Shown piece after piece: positions 44,988 to 53,667 of a stretch of DNA of 64,000 nt (position 1 is its first letter; each line of letters starts with the position of its first letter). The notes beneath the pieces were generated by a model that saw only the letters and a list, made by a program, of their open reading frames with translations, did not search any database and was not told where the DNA came from. Position numbers and translations under genes: made by a program. This stretch comes from Pelagomonas calceolata (Eukaryota > Sar > Pelagophyceae > Pelagomonadales > Pelagomonadaceae). Location: the NCBI GenBank assembly GCA_918797485.1, contig CAKKNE010000003.1, positions 2,418,001 through 2,482,000 of the forward strand. Reading direction: 5' to 3'.

Positions 44988-47900
44988 ATGGCAACAACCC
45001 TCGCCCCGCGCGCGCCCTTCGACGCAAAAAAAGCCGCAGCAGCCATGGACGCGAAGCTCCTCCCCTTCCAGAAGGAAGGCGTCGCGTTCGGCCGGCAAGT
45101 CAAAGGACGGGTCCTGATAGCGGACGAGATGGGCTGCGGCAAGTCGGCCCAGGCCATCCGATTATGTTTAGAATACGCGGACGAGGCGCCCGTATTAATC
45201 GTGTGTCCCGCGTCGTTACGCTACACGTGGGCGCACGAAATTGAAAAATGGCTCCCGACACTAGCGCCCTCCGAAGTCTCCATCGCGAAGGGTCGAGCGG
45301 ATCGCGAGGCCGTCGCGCGAAAAGGCGTCCGCTTCGTGATCGTGACCTATTCATTGTTCACGGAGAGCTCGCAAGTTGCAAGTGCTGTGAGACAACGAAA
45401 ATTCAGAGTTGTGGTGGTGGACGAGTCCCATTCGTTGCGGACGCGGGACTCGCAGCGCACGAAACTATTACTGCCGATCATGAAAAATGCTTCTCGGTTG
45501 CTACTGCTGTCGGGCACGCCGGCACTCGCAAGACCAGTAGAGCTCTACGCCCAGGTCCACGCCTTGGATGAGAAGGAGTTCGGCACCTACTCCGCGTATA
45601 CGAAGCGCTACTGTAATGCGAGACGGGGCCGCTTCGGCTGGGACGTGACTGGTTGTAGCAACGCGCAAGAATTGCACTCAAAACTGGCCAAGGTCATGGT
45701 GCGGCGCCTGAAGCGCGACGTGTTGTCGCAGTTACCGCTTGTGTCAGTGTGGAAACCAACCAGGGAGTGTGGGGCGCGTCGATGGCGTCAAGGCGAGAGA
45801 CTCAGTCGACGCGGTCGAGACGCGCGTGGCCTGGCCAAGCGCCTCGACGGTGTAGTGGCGCGTCGATGGCGTGAAGCAGGGCGCACGTCGCGTCGATGGC
45901 GTCTGGGTCGGCCCGCAGCGATGGCTGGACGCCGTCGACACGCCGCCACCGCGAGAGAAAAGGCCATCGACGCGACACAACACAAAAACGAAACGCAGGC
46001 GCAAGCGCCGCCAGCTCGTCGCCGTCGAGGCCGTTGATAAGAAAGCTCTCGACGAATCGAAGAAGGCCTGTTCGTCACTCGGAGACGCCTCTCGAGCCAT
46101 CGCAAATGCCTCGAACGAGGACGCGTGGGAAAAGCGAGGTGAGAAGCAAGTGGCATTGGGCGACGCGTGGCAGAAGTCGGGCCTCGCGAAAGCCTCAGCG
46201 GTGGCCGCCTACGCTCTAGATTTGCTACAAAACCAGGGAACGAAAATACTGGTCTTTGCCCACCACAAGGCCGTGATGGACGCGCTCGAACAAAACTTGG
46301 TGCGAGGTCTGAAGGGCGCCAAGGCCATGATGCGCATCGATGGGACGACGCCGCCGCGGGAACGCCAACGATTGGTGGAGGCCTTCCAGAACAATCCTGG
46401 AACTAGATTAGCTTTGCTCAGCGTGACGGCCGCCGGGACTGGTTTAACATTAACGGCGGCCTCGGCCGTATTATTCGCGGAGCTCCACTGGACGCCTGGT
46501 GTACTAGTGCAGGCCGAGGACCGAGCGCATCGCATCGGCCAGCACGCCTCGGTGAACGTGCATTACTTAGTATTGAAAGACGAAAGTCAGTCGGTGGACA
46601 TGGCGCTCTGGCGGGCCATCGGCAACAAGGTTAAAGTCGTCGGCAAGACCATCGATGGGATGGAGAAGGCGTCGCTAGGCGCGACGGCGGCGACGGCGCC
46701 GCGTTCGGAACAGGACGCGCTCGTGTCGTTCTTTGATCAGGAAGGGGCCCGGGCGCAACAAGTCGCCAAGGCGGATATTCGGTCGTTCTTCGCTCCGAAA
46801 AAGAAGAAGGCCCCTCCACCAGAATTAGATGATGCTGCGCTGATCCGCGCGACCGAGGCGGCCGAGCGCGCCGCGGCGGCGCCAAAACCGAAGCGCTACG
46901 ACCCGCGCACGCTCCTCGCGGCGCCGGCGCCCGCGCCCCCGAAGAAGCGGCGCTCCTCCGAGGGCTCGGGCTCCGCTGCCGACCCGCTCGACCTCTGCCT
47001 CTCGTCGGACGACGAGAAGGAGGATCAGCGCTGGCCCTGCTCGGCCTGCACGTTCGCCAATGACTCGAAGCGCACGACGTGCGAGATCTGCGCGACGCCG
47101 CGGGTGCGGGCGAGCTCGTCCTCGACGGCGGCGGTGCCACGGCGGTCCTCCGCCTCGTCAACATCCTCATCACCGTTGACGACGCGCTACGCGTTCAGCG
47201 TGTCGGCCAACACGGGCCGCGTGTCGGCCTTTTCTTCGCGTGAGGGCGCTCCTTTCGCGCGGCTCATGGACGCCTTTGATCCCGCGGTTCTAGTTGATGG
47301 CGAGGGCCGGCTATTACCTTTATCGGCCGACGACCTCGGGTTGGACGATGATGATGATGCGAGGGCGGTCAAGAAGTTCGTGGCGGCGTGGCGCTCTTTG
47401 AGAGCCGTGGACCGCCAGACTTTATCAGGAGACGAATTGCTGGAGGAGGCGCTCGACGTCGAACTTAGGAAAAGGCGCGCCTCGTCTTCGGACAAGTGCT
47501 TCGACCGCGGCGTCGCGCGGCCGCGGAAGCGGGCCCGCGCCGACGGTGATGAGGACGACGATAAGAGAGCGTGCCCCTGGTGCGAGAAGCCGCTGCCATC
47601 GGACGCGCCGGACGGTTCTTTTTGTGATTGGGCGTGCGCGTCCGAGCATAAATTACGAAAGCCGAACAACTCCCAGGCGTCACGGTCGCAGTTATTTGCT
47701 TTAGAACACGGCGTCTGCACGGCTTGTGGTTTGGACGCGCACGCTTTGTACAGACGCGTCAAAGCATTAACGCCGCCGGAGCGCTTCCAGGTGCTCATGG
47801 CGACGCCGGGCTTTGCCCCTCGCGGCAAGAAGGACCGCCGGTTAGATACTTGTCTGGAATGCGACTACTGGCAGGCCGACCACATCATACCCGTCGCGGA

Positions 47901-48063
47901 GGGCGGCGGCTGCTGTAGTCTGGACAACTTTCGGACATTGTGCACGCCGTGCCACCAGAAGGAGACGAATGCCCTGCGCCAGCGCCTCGTCGCGCGGAAG
48001 AACGCGGCGGCGGCGGCGGGGACGCGGGACCTGCGGTCGTTCTTCGCTGTTACGGGGAAGTGA
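44988..48063 (+). CDS. ZRANB3-like SNF2 annealing helicase/HNH endonuclease
   Basis: Two exons, 44988-45742 and 45999-48063, give 939 residues. SNF2 motor: [12 protein letters not shown] (Walker A), [10 protein letters not shown] (DESH box), [10 protein letters not shown], then after the joint LSQLPLVRKRRQL the second lobe with [39 protein letters not shown] and [11 protein letters not shown]. Then a PCNA-binding box ([13 protein letters not shown]), an NZF zinc finger ([20 protein letters not shown]), and a C-terminal HNH nuclease ([28 protein letters not shown]). The end [11 protein letters not shown] looks like a second PCNA box. This is the full animal ZRANB3 plan: fork-remodelling helicase recruited by PCNA and ubiquitin chains, with structure-specific nuclease activity. 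Confidence 0.9.
45743..45998 (+). mobile_element. Introner-derived intron of the ZRANB3-like gene
   Basis: 256 nt, donor GTCAGTGTGGAAACC (compare GTGTGGAAATC in the PiT copy), acceptor GAAACGCAG, phase 2. The core CGTCGATGGCGT occurs at about 45779, 45862 and 45892, with blocks GGCGTGAAGCAGGGC and GTCTGGGTCGGCCCGC shared with DENR introns. Its size and triple core suggest two elements, one inside the other, or an internal duplication. Confidence 0.8.
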
Positions 48064-48496
48064 GTGTTTGTGTAATGTTCCTGGTTTAACTTTCTGTGGT
48101 ACCTGTCGCGTCGATAACCGTAGCCGTCAGTGGAGCCGGACCTGCGGCCCGCGGGTCCTGTTTTTTTTTTTGGCCCTCCTTTCGAGGCCTCGGGAGTCGT
48201 ATCAGACGGGCTCTTAGCCCTCGCGGCGGCCTCGAGAGGTATCTTGTCATCTTGCCAGCTCGTGTTCTGCCTCGCCACACACTAGACAGCGGCCGGCCGG
48301 CTCTCCCGCATCCACCCGAGGTGCAGCCCGATTGCGCTCCTTTGACCCCATCCCTGGGACCGCACAGCCTCCAGCGGCTCCACAAAGGCCCCAGCTCCCG
48401 ACCTCCCAGAAGATTGGGGCTGCGCGACCTCAAAAAGCTCCTCCGTGAAACAGTCTCCCAGAGACGGGACTTGCCGCGCCGACACAGCCAACCAGC
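48064..48496. other. Spacer
   Basis: No gene seen. It contains an 11-T run at 48161-48171 and GGGGCTGCGCG at 48416, 80 bp upstream of the next start. Confidence 0.5.
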
Positions 48497-49165
48497 ATGT
48501 CCGAGCTCTCCGTCTCCCCGCCCCGCTCGCCGCGGTCGCCGCGGAGCGTCGGCTCGCGCAGCGTGACCATTTCATTGGACAGCCCGAAGGCGTCGCACAC
48601 GGTCAAGCTCTCGCTGCCGGCGTCCATGGACGCCGAGCCCGTGGCGCGCGTCGCCGAGCACTTCGCCAAAAGTTATAATGAAGCCCACCCCGGCGAGCCG
48701 CCCATCAAGCCCAACCGTCTCCGATTGTCGTCCGACGCCGACCGTCGATTAGTAGATTTGAAGTCTCCGGTTGGCGCCGCGGTGAAGGATGGCAGCGCCT
48801 ACACGTTCTCGGAGCAGGAAATCGAGCAGCAGGCGTCGCCTCAAGAGCAAACACCCCCGCCGCTGCCGCCGCGGGAACTACCATTCCCGCGGCGCTGCCG
48901 CGTCGTCGGCCGCGGGCTGGTGCTGCGGGCCTCGCCGGAGACGATCGCCGATAGGTTGGCCGAGTTCCCCTTCGGCGCGGAGGTGGTCGTAAGGGAAGCG
49001 CGCGCGCTCGCGGACGGCTCCGTGCGCGTGCGCTGCGCGCCCGAGGCGCTCCTGCCGGGCGGCGCGGCGCCGGTGGTGTACGACGAGACGGGCCGCTGGC
49101 CCTGCGACGGCTGGGCGCCGGGCCGCGTACTCGCAGAGCTCTCGGGCGAGCCGTTCCGGTTGTAG
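48497..49165 (+). CDS. Unknown protein, Ser/Pro-rich start and two small beta domains
   Basis: 222 residues. MSELSVSPPRSPRSPRSVGS is a phosphorylation-prone tip. Residues about 22-105 (SVTISLDSPKASHTVKLSLP, MDAEPVARVAEHFAKSY, RLRLSSDADRRLVDLKSP) have the strand-helix-strand look of a ubiquitin-like fold. After a Pro linker, residues 130-222 are beta-rich with GRGLVLRASPETIADRLAEF and FGAEVVVREARALADGSVRV, reminiscent of an SH3-like repeat domain. I do not recognise the family. Confidence 0.6.
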   Translation: MSELSVSPPRSPRSPRSVGSRSVTISLDSPKASHTVKLSLPASMDAEPVARVAEHFAKSYNEAHPGEPPIKPNRLRLSSDADRRLVDLKSPVGAAVKDGSAYTFSEQEIEQQASPQEQTPPPLPPRELPFPRRCRVVGRGLVLRASPETIADRLAEFPFGAEVVVREARALADGSVRVRCAPEALLPGGAAPVVYDETGRWPCDGWAPGRVLAELSGEPFRL

Positions 49166-49256
49166 CCTCCCGCCATGCGTCTATAGAAGGTTTGCATTTT
49201 AACTTCTCCTCGTTGCGGTCTAGGACTAGCGACGCGTGCACACAGCTGCGTGCACC

Positions 49257-49279
49257 GCTAGCGCCAGTAAGACACTAGA
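49257..49279. repeat. CTAG palindrome, copy 11
   Basis: 23 bp, GCTAGCGCCAG to GACACTAGA, 123 bp upstream of the methyltransferase start. Confidence 0.75.
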
Positions 49280-49401
49280 AACAAAGGCACCGAGCTACAT
49301 CGCCCGCAGCGGTGCAAAAATCGGCGCTGCGTGGCACGTTACAAAGGCAAACAGTCTCCACGCATCAGTGCGTGCGTGCTGCCGAGGAAGCTGGCCTGCG
49401 G

Positions 49402-50682
49402 ATGCTGCTCGCCATGCTGCTGCTGCGGCAGGCCGCGGCGCTGCAGCGCTGCACGCCGTCGCTGCGGCGCACCGTTACGCGCATGGCCGCATCGAAGAGC
49501 GTGACAATCAAGCGCGGCAAGGCGCGATTATTCAGGGACGGCAACCCTCTCGTCTACGGTGGCGCGGTCGAGCGGACGAGCGGGGACGTGAGTAGGGGAG
49601 ACGCCGTCGAGGTCGTGGATGGCGCCGGGAACAACATCGGCTGGGGCTTCTACAACCCGGACTCGATGTATAGAGTAAGACTGCTGCCCGGTCCGATGCA
49701 GGACGATCCAATGCAAGCTGTCCGATCATTGATCGAGACCGCTTGTGAACGGCGGAGCGCACTGAACCTACCCAGTGAAGCCACGTCCGCCTTCCGCCTC
49801 ATTAATTCCGAGGGCGACGGGTTGAGTGGCCTGACGGTCGACGCGTACGGCGCTCATTTAGTCTGTAGTATAAGTGCCGCCTGGGCCGAGGCGCGACGTG
49901 TTGAGATCACGGCGGCGCTGGAGGAAAGCTACTCCACATTAATCGGTGAAAAGCCGCAAATCATCTGGCGCCCCGCCGTCGCTCGGTTAAGGAGCGAGGG
50001 CCTAGAGATAGAAGCGGACGACGACGCTGACAATGACGCCGTCGAGGCTACAGAATCAAGTCTCGTCTACGAGGTGGATGTGTGGGGCCAGAAGACGGGC
50101 TTTTACTGCGACCAGAGAGATAATCGAAATTTCCTCGCGCCGCTCTGTGCCGGGAAGCGCGTCTTGGATTTGTACTGCTACTCCGGGGGCTTCGCTTTGT
50201 CCGCGGCGAAACATGGCGCATCACAATGCCTCGGCGTCGACTCGAGTCGGAGAGCCGTCGAGCTCGCCCAACGCAATGCCGAGAGGAACGCGCTTGATGG
50301 AATCTGTAGCTTTGTTTCGAGCGACGTGTCTGCGTTTCTGAATGCCAACACTGATGAATACGATGTGGTGGTCTGCGACCCCCCGAAGCTCGCGCCGTCG
50401 GTACGAGATTTACCTCGCGCAAAACGGAAGTACCAGAAGATCAACGCTCTGGCACTAAACGCGGTCAAGCCCGGCGGCCTTTTGCTGACGTGTTCTTGTT
50501 CTTCTGCCATGACGACCTCCGAGGGCGCGTTTCTCGCCATGTTGAGGGAGGCCTCCAAAGACGCGGGCAAGCGCCTGACGGTCCTGCGGACGGCCGGCGC
50601 GGCGGCGGACCACGTCCTGCACCCGGCGTTTCCCGAGGGGGCGTACCTCACGGCGGCGCTCGTGCAGGTCGTGGACCGGTAG
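49402..50682 (+). CDS. RlmI-like rRNA cytosine-5 methyltransferase, organelle-targeted
   Basis: 426 residues from MLLAMLLLRQAAALQRC, a signal peptide with a plastid-type ALQ junction. A PUA-type RNA-binding domain (VTIKRGKARLFRDGNPLVYG, then VSRGDAVEVVDGAGN) is followed by the family-specific middle domain (FRLINSEGDGLSGLTVDAYG) and a class I SAM methyltransferase fold: VLDLYCYSGGFALSAA at about residue 254, LGVDSSRRAVELAQ, then the catalytic CDPPKLAP. Bacterial RlmI makes m5C1962 in 23S rRNA; here the target is probably plastid ribosomal RNA. Length equals the bacterial enzyme plus the targeting region. Confidence 0.85.
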   Translation: MLLAMLLLRQAAALQRCTPSLRRTVTRMAASKSVTIKRGKARLFRDGNPLVYGGAVERTSGDVSRGDAVEVVDGAGNNIGWGFYNPDSMYRVRLLPGPMQDDPMQAVRSLIETACERRSALNLPSEATSAFRLINSEGDGLSGLTVDAYGAHLVCSISAAWAEARRVEITAALEESYSTLIGEKPQIIWRPAVARLRSEGLEIEADDDADNDAVEATESSLVYEVDVWGQKTGFYCDQRDNRNFLAPLCAGKRVLDLYCYSGGFALSAAKHGASQCLGVDSSRRAVELAQRNAERNALDGICSFVSSDVSAFLNANTDEYDVVVCDPPKLAPSVRDLPRAKRKYQKINALALNAVKPGGLLLTCSCSSAMTTSEGAFLAMLREASKDAGKRLTVLRTAGAAADHVLHPAFPEGAYLTAALVQVVDR

Positions 50683-50919
50683 CGTGTGTAATAGGTCCCT
50701 GGGTTTTCTGTACCGGTGCTGGACGACTGATTGAGTGGATTCCAGAAGCTCTCTATTTCTAGTAAGTCACGGGTTTTTCAATTTAAGTTCGGCCGCGGTT
50801 TACGCCACGCCGCTATTCTCGGACACAACACGCCGCGAGCGCGGTCTCTCTGACCCCAAGTCAACCGCGCCTGCGCGAAACTCGGACGGGAGCGGCACTG
50901 GGTTTATAGTAACTTTAAA

Positions 50920-51543
50920 ATGGCTAGCCTACCGGTCGGCACCGCGGTGAAACTGCAGGGCCTTAGCAACGCGGATTACAACGGGAAGAAAGGAATCATA
51001 GCGGTAACGGCGAAGGAACTCGCAGACAGGGGCCGCGTCGCGGTCATCGTCGACGGCACGACGCTGTCGTTTAAGCGGGTCAACGTCCGGCGCCATTTTC
51101 CGTCTGACGACTCGGACGAGTCGGACGAAGCTCCTGGGTCCGACGACGAGGCGCCGCCGCCGCCGAAGCGGGCCAAGTCGGCGGCGGGCGGCGTCTTCGC
51201 GCTCTCGATCCTGACGGGCTGGAGCAGCATCGAGACGTCGACGATCGTGGGCGTGTACGCGACGTGGGCCGAGGTGATAGCCAAGGCGAAGCAAATTCTC
51301 GAGAAGGGGAACGGCTACGGAGAGAATTTCTGGTGTACGGAAGAGAACGGGGGCTACCGCGAGGTGTACTCCGACGAGGAATACGAAGGCGAAGGCTTCG
51401 AGGACAAGACCGACACCGCCAAGGAGCCGAGCGGCGAGCGGTACGACGTCACGGTCGAGCTCGCGACGGCTCAGCACTGCGAGGGCGCCAAGGGCAACAT
51501 GATCCTCGTGGCCCAGCGGCTGAGCGGTGTCGCGCTGGCGTGA
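50920..51543 (+). CDS. Unknown protein with SH3-like N-terminal domain
   Basis: 207 residues. PVGTAVKLQGLSNADYNGKK and RVAVIVDGTTLSFKRVNVRR form a small barrel-like unit that I have seen repeatedly in stramenopile proteins fused to ankyrin or MYND domains. An acidic linker with a basic PPPPKRAKS (possible nuclear signal) follows. The C-terminal part (FALSILTGWSSIETSTIVGV, WAEVIAKAKQIL, FWCTEENGGYREVY) has no recognised family. Confidence 0.6.
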   Translation: MASLPVGTAVKLQGLSNADYNGKKGIIAVTAKELADRGRVAVIVDGTTLSFKRVNVRRHFPSDDSDESDEAPGSDDEAPPPPKRAKSAAGGVFALSILTGWSSIETSTIVGVYATWAEVIAKAKQILEKGNGYGENFWCTEENGGYREVYSDEEYEGEGFEDKTDTAKEPSGERYDVTVELATAQHCEGAKGNMILVAQRLSGVALA

Positions 51544-51603
51544 GCTGGTCGCGACGACGTGACGACGACGGAGAGACTTCGCGATAGTAATTGATTCAGT
51601 CCT

Positions 51604-51622
51604 GCTAGTGTCCATACCTAGC
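51604..51622. repeat. CTAG palindrome, copy 12
   Basis: 19 bp, GCTAGTGTCCATACCTAGC, 74 bp upstream of the FKBP start. Confidence 0.7.
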
Positions 51623-51695
51623 GCCCCGATCCTGGCTTGGCTGCTCTTGCACGAGCTGTGCAGAGTGCGATACGCACCAGCAGTGCTCGACAAGC

Positions 51696-52280
51696 ATGCG
51701 TGGCCTCCTCTGCCTCGCGCTGGCAACCACAACCGCATTCGTGCCGCCGACCACAAGGCAGCAGCTCCAATTGCATGCGACCACCCCCTCGGGCATCGTC
51801 TACGAGGACATCGAGGTCGGCGAGGGCAAGACGGCCAACGCCGGCGATTACGTGTCCGTCATCTACGAAACTAGATTAAATGGCAAGGTCATCGACGCGA
51901 CGGGCGGCGGCGAGGCGAAGGTCATGAGCACGGGCGTCCAGGGCGCGGGCGACCGCCCCTGGGCCCAGTTCGCGGTGGGCAAGGGGAAGGTCATCAAGGG
52001 CTGGGACGAGACGGTCCAGACGATGCGCGTCGGGGGGAAGCGGAAGCTGACGCTGCCGGCGGAGCTCGCGTACGGCGACGAGGGCTCGCCCGACGGCGTC
52101 ATCCCGCCGGGCGCGTCCGTGGATTTTACCATTGAGCTGACGTCCGTCGACTCGGACTCGGGCATCATCGGGGCCGTGGGCGGCACCTTCGCGTTGTTGG
52201 CCGCTTTGATCGCGGCGAACGGCGTCGCGCTCCAGCTCACGGGCCACGAGCTGAGGGAGTACCTGGCTGGTACTGTTTAA
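51696..52280 (+). CDS. FKBP-type peptidyl-prolyl isomerase, plastid-targeted, with C-terminal TM
   Basis: 194 residues. MRGLLCLALATTTAFVPP is a signal peptide with the AF-type junction used for import into secondary plastids. The FKBP domain reads GIVYEDIEVGEGKTANAGDY, VSVIYETRLNGKVIDA, FAVGKGKVIKGWDE, then RKLTLPAELAYGDEG and GASVDFTIEL. Most active-site positions (Y, D, F, V-I, W, Y) can be matched, so isomerase activity is plausible. A C-terminal hydrophobic helix (GIIGAVGGTFALLAALIAA) would anchor it in a plastid membrane. Confidence 0.88.
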   Translation: MRGLLCLALATTTAFVPPTTRQQLQLHATTPSGIVYEDIEVGEGKTANAGDYVSVIYETRLNGKVIDATGGGEAKVMSTGVQGAGDRPWAQFAVGKGKVIKGWDETVQTMRVGGKRKLTLPAELAYGDEGSPDGVIPPGASVDFTIELTSVDSDSGIIGAVGGTFALLAALIAANGVALQLTGHELREYLAGTV

Positions 52281-52286
52281 GTCTAT

Positions 52287-53177
52287 TTACCCTAACCAGC
52301 CGTGGTCCGTGCAGTACTGCGTGAGGACGTCGTAGAGCGCCAGCGTCACGCCGAACTGCGGCGCGCTTCTCAAAACGCGCTCGAAGCCGCCCGAGAAGAG
52401 CACGTCGGGCCCTTCCTCATTATACACACTGTGCGCGACGTCGCCGACGGACGGTAAGCCGCCGTCGGCGAAGGCGCGCTCGAGCTGCCGCGTCTTGATG
52501 ACGTCAAGAGGGGTGGTCAAGAACGCCGCCGGCGCGGCGCTCAACAAGCCGGCAAGAAACAACGATGGCGCGCCCTGCAGATGGAGCACTTCCGGCAAGA
52601 ATACCTTGGCGTGCGCGTAGGTCGGGAACAGGATCGCGGAGAACGACGCGTCGCGCATGGCACATGCTAAAGCGCCCGTCGATAAACCGGAAACGCCGAG
52701 CGCGCGTATTACTTCAAAGCAATTGCCCGCGTTCGTGGTTTGCAACCGAACTTTCACGCATTCCAGCGGGTTGGTCACGATTACTTGACAAGCACCAGCA
52801 CAAACGCCCGCGGCAAGCTCGCCCGCGAAAGATAATGAGCCAAACGACGCCCTTAATGCAGAGCGCGCGGCGTCGTTCACCGTCAGCTTGATGGCCTTTT
52901 CCGGTGCCACTCCCGCGACCTGGACGCCCAAGCCTCGAAAGACGCTCAGCGGGCCGTCCCGCTGAATGTAGTGCACCAAAGTTGCTGGAAGGCTCAGCCC
53001 GGCGAACGCCTTCTTCCCTTCGGCAGTCTGGCGCTGCGTCTTCACGAAGTCGACGGGGTAGACAGCGGCGGCGCCGGACGCGCCCGCCGTAAAACCAATA
53101 GCCGTGTGCGTCGCCCAGAGCGGCGCGACGAGTCCCACGGCGGACGGCACGAGCAGCGCGGCGAGTGCGCGACGCAT
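52287..53177 (-). CDS. Mitochondrial carrier, aspartate/glutamate-carrier-like
   Basis: 296 residues from MRRALAALLVPSAVGLV; the frame extends upstream to 53375 as leader. Three carrier repeats are recognisable by PVDFVKTQRQ, NPLECVKVRLQ and TPLDVIKTRQ, the Px[DE]xx[KR] signatures. APEKAIKLTVND and FGVTLALYDVL are typical of the Aralar/citrin aspartate-glutamate carriers, but the N-terminal EF-hand domain of animal versions is missing, as in fungal and many protist forms. The third repeat has RQLER instead of RLQ. It exchanges small metabolites across the inner mitochondrial membrane. Confidence 0.85.
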   Translation of the reverse strand: MRRALAALLVPSAVGLVAPLWATHTAIGFTAGASGAAAVYPVDFVKTQRQTAEGKKAFAGLSLPATLVHYIQRDGPLSVFRGLGVQVAGVAPEKAIKLTVNDAARSALRASFGSLSFAGELAAGVCAGACQVIVTNPLECVKVRLQTTNAGNCFEVIRALGVSGLSTGALACAMRDASFSAILFPTYAHAKVFLPEVLHLQGAPSLFLAGLLSAAPAAFLTTPLDVIKTRQLERAFADGGLPSVGDVAHSVYNEEGPDVLFSGGFERVLRSAPQFGVTLALYDVLTQYCTDHGWLG

Positions 53178-53667
53178 TATGGACACGTCACGCGACGAGC
53201 GCTCGAATTCGTGGTGTGCGGCACGGCGACGGCGTGCGGGAACGCAGGTGACGCTGTTACGGCTGCACGACTTGGCGGGCTCTCTGCTGCAGGTGCTGCA
53301 CAGTGAGTTTGGTGGGCTTTGAAGTTGTCGTAAGCTGGTCGAACTTTCTCCACAGGGTTCGTGCGTCGGGCACAACTTGTTTTTGCAGCGTAAACGAAAT
53401 TATGTTGTGGTTTTGATTCGTTCTTAGTGAGAGCGCGGGACTCCGTGGCATCAGAGGCTAGTGCGAAGCTAGTGGACGTCAACATCAGAGAAACGCGCGA
53501 CAATCAAGCGGAAGGAGCATAAGAGGCGTCTTCATCCGGCGGTGCAACCGGAACGTCCACGACGGGGGCTGATTCTGGACCTCGGGCCGCGGCAGACGCG
53601 TTGACCACAGAACTTGTCAAAAAGGACTCTAAGAAGGACCACAGAAGAAGGCCGACATGAGAGCAAA
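53178..53667. other. Spacer upstream of the carrier gene
   Basis: No gene seen. GGCACGGCGACGGCGTGCGGG at about 53220 is a weak introner-core variant near a CGCAGGTGACG string. GCTAGTGCGAAGCTAGTGG at 53457 may be a decayed member of the CTAG palindrome family. Confidence 0.45.

Noticed and set aside
47187-47828. 213-residue minus-strand frame opposite the ZRANB3-like gene
   Set aside because: Antisense to the NZF-HNH coding region, which has clear metal-binding motifs.
53218-53245. Introner in the leader of the mitochondrial carrier gene
   Set aside because: Only a weak core variant (GGCGACGGCGTGCGG) and no pair of splice sites needed to make the gene.
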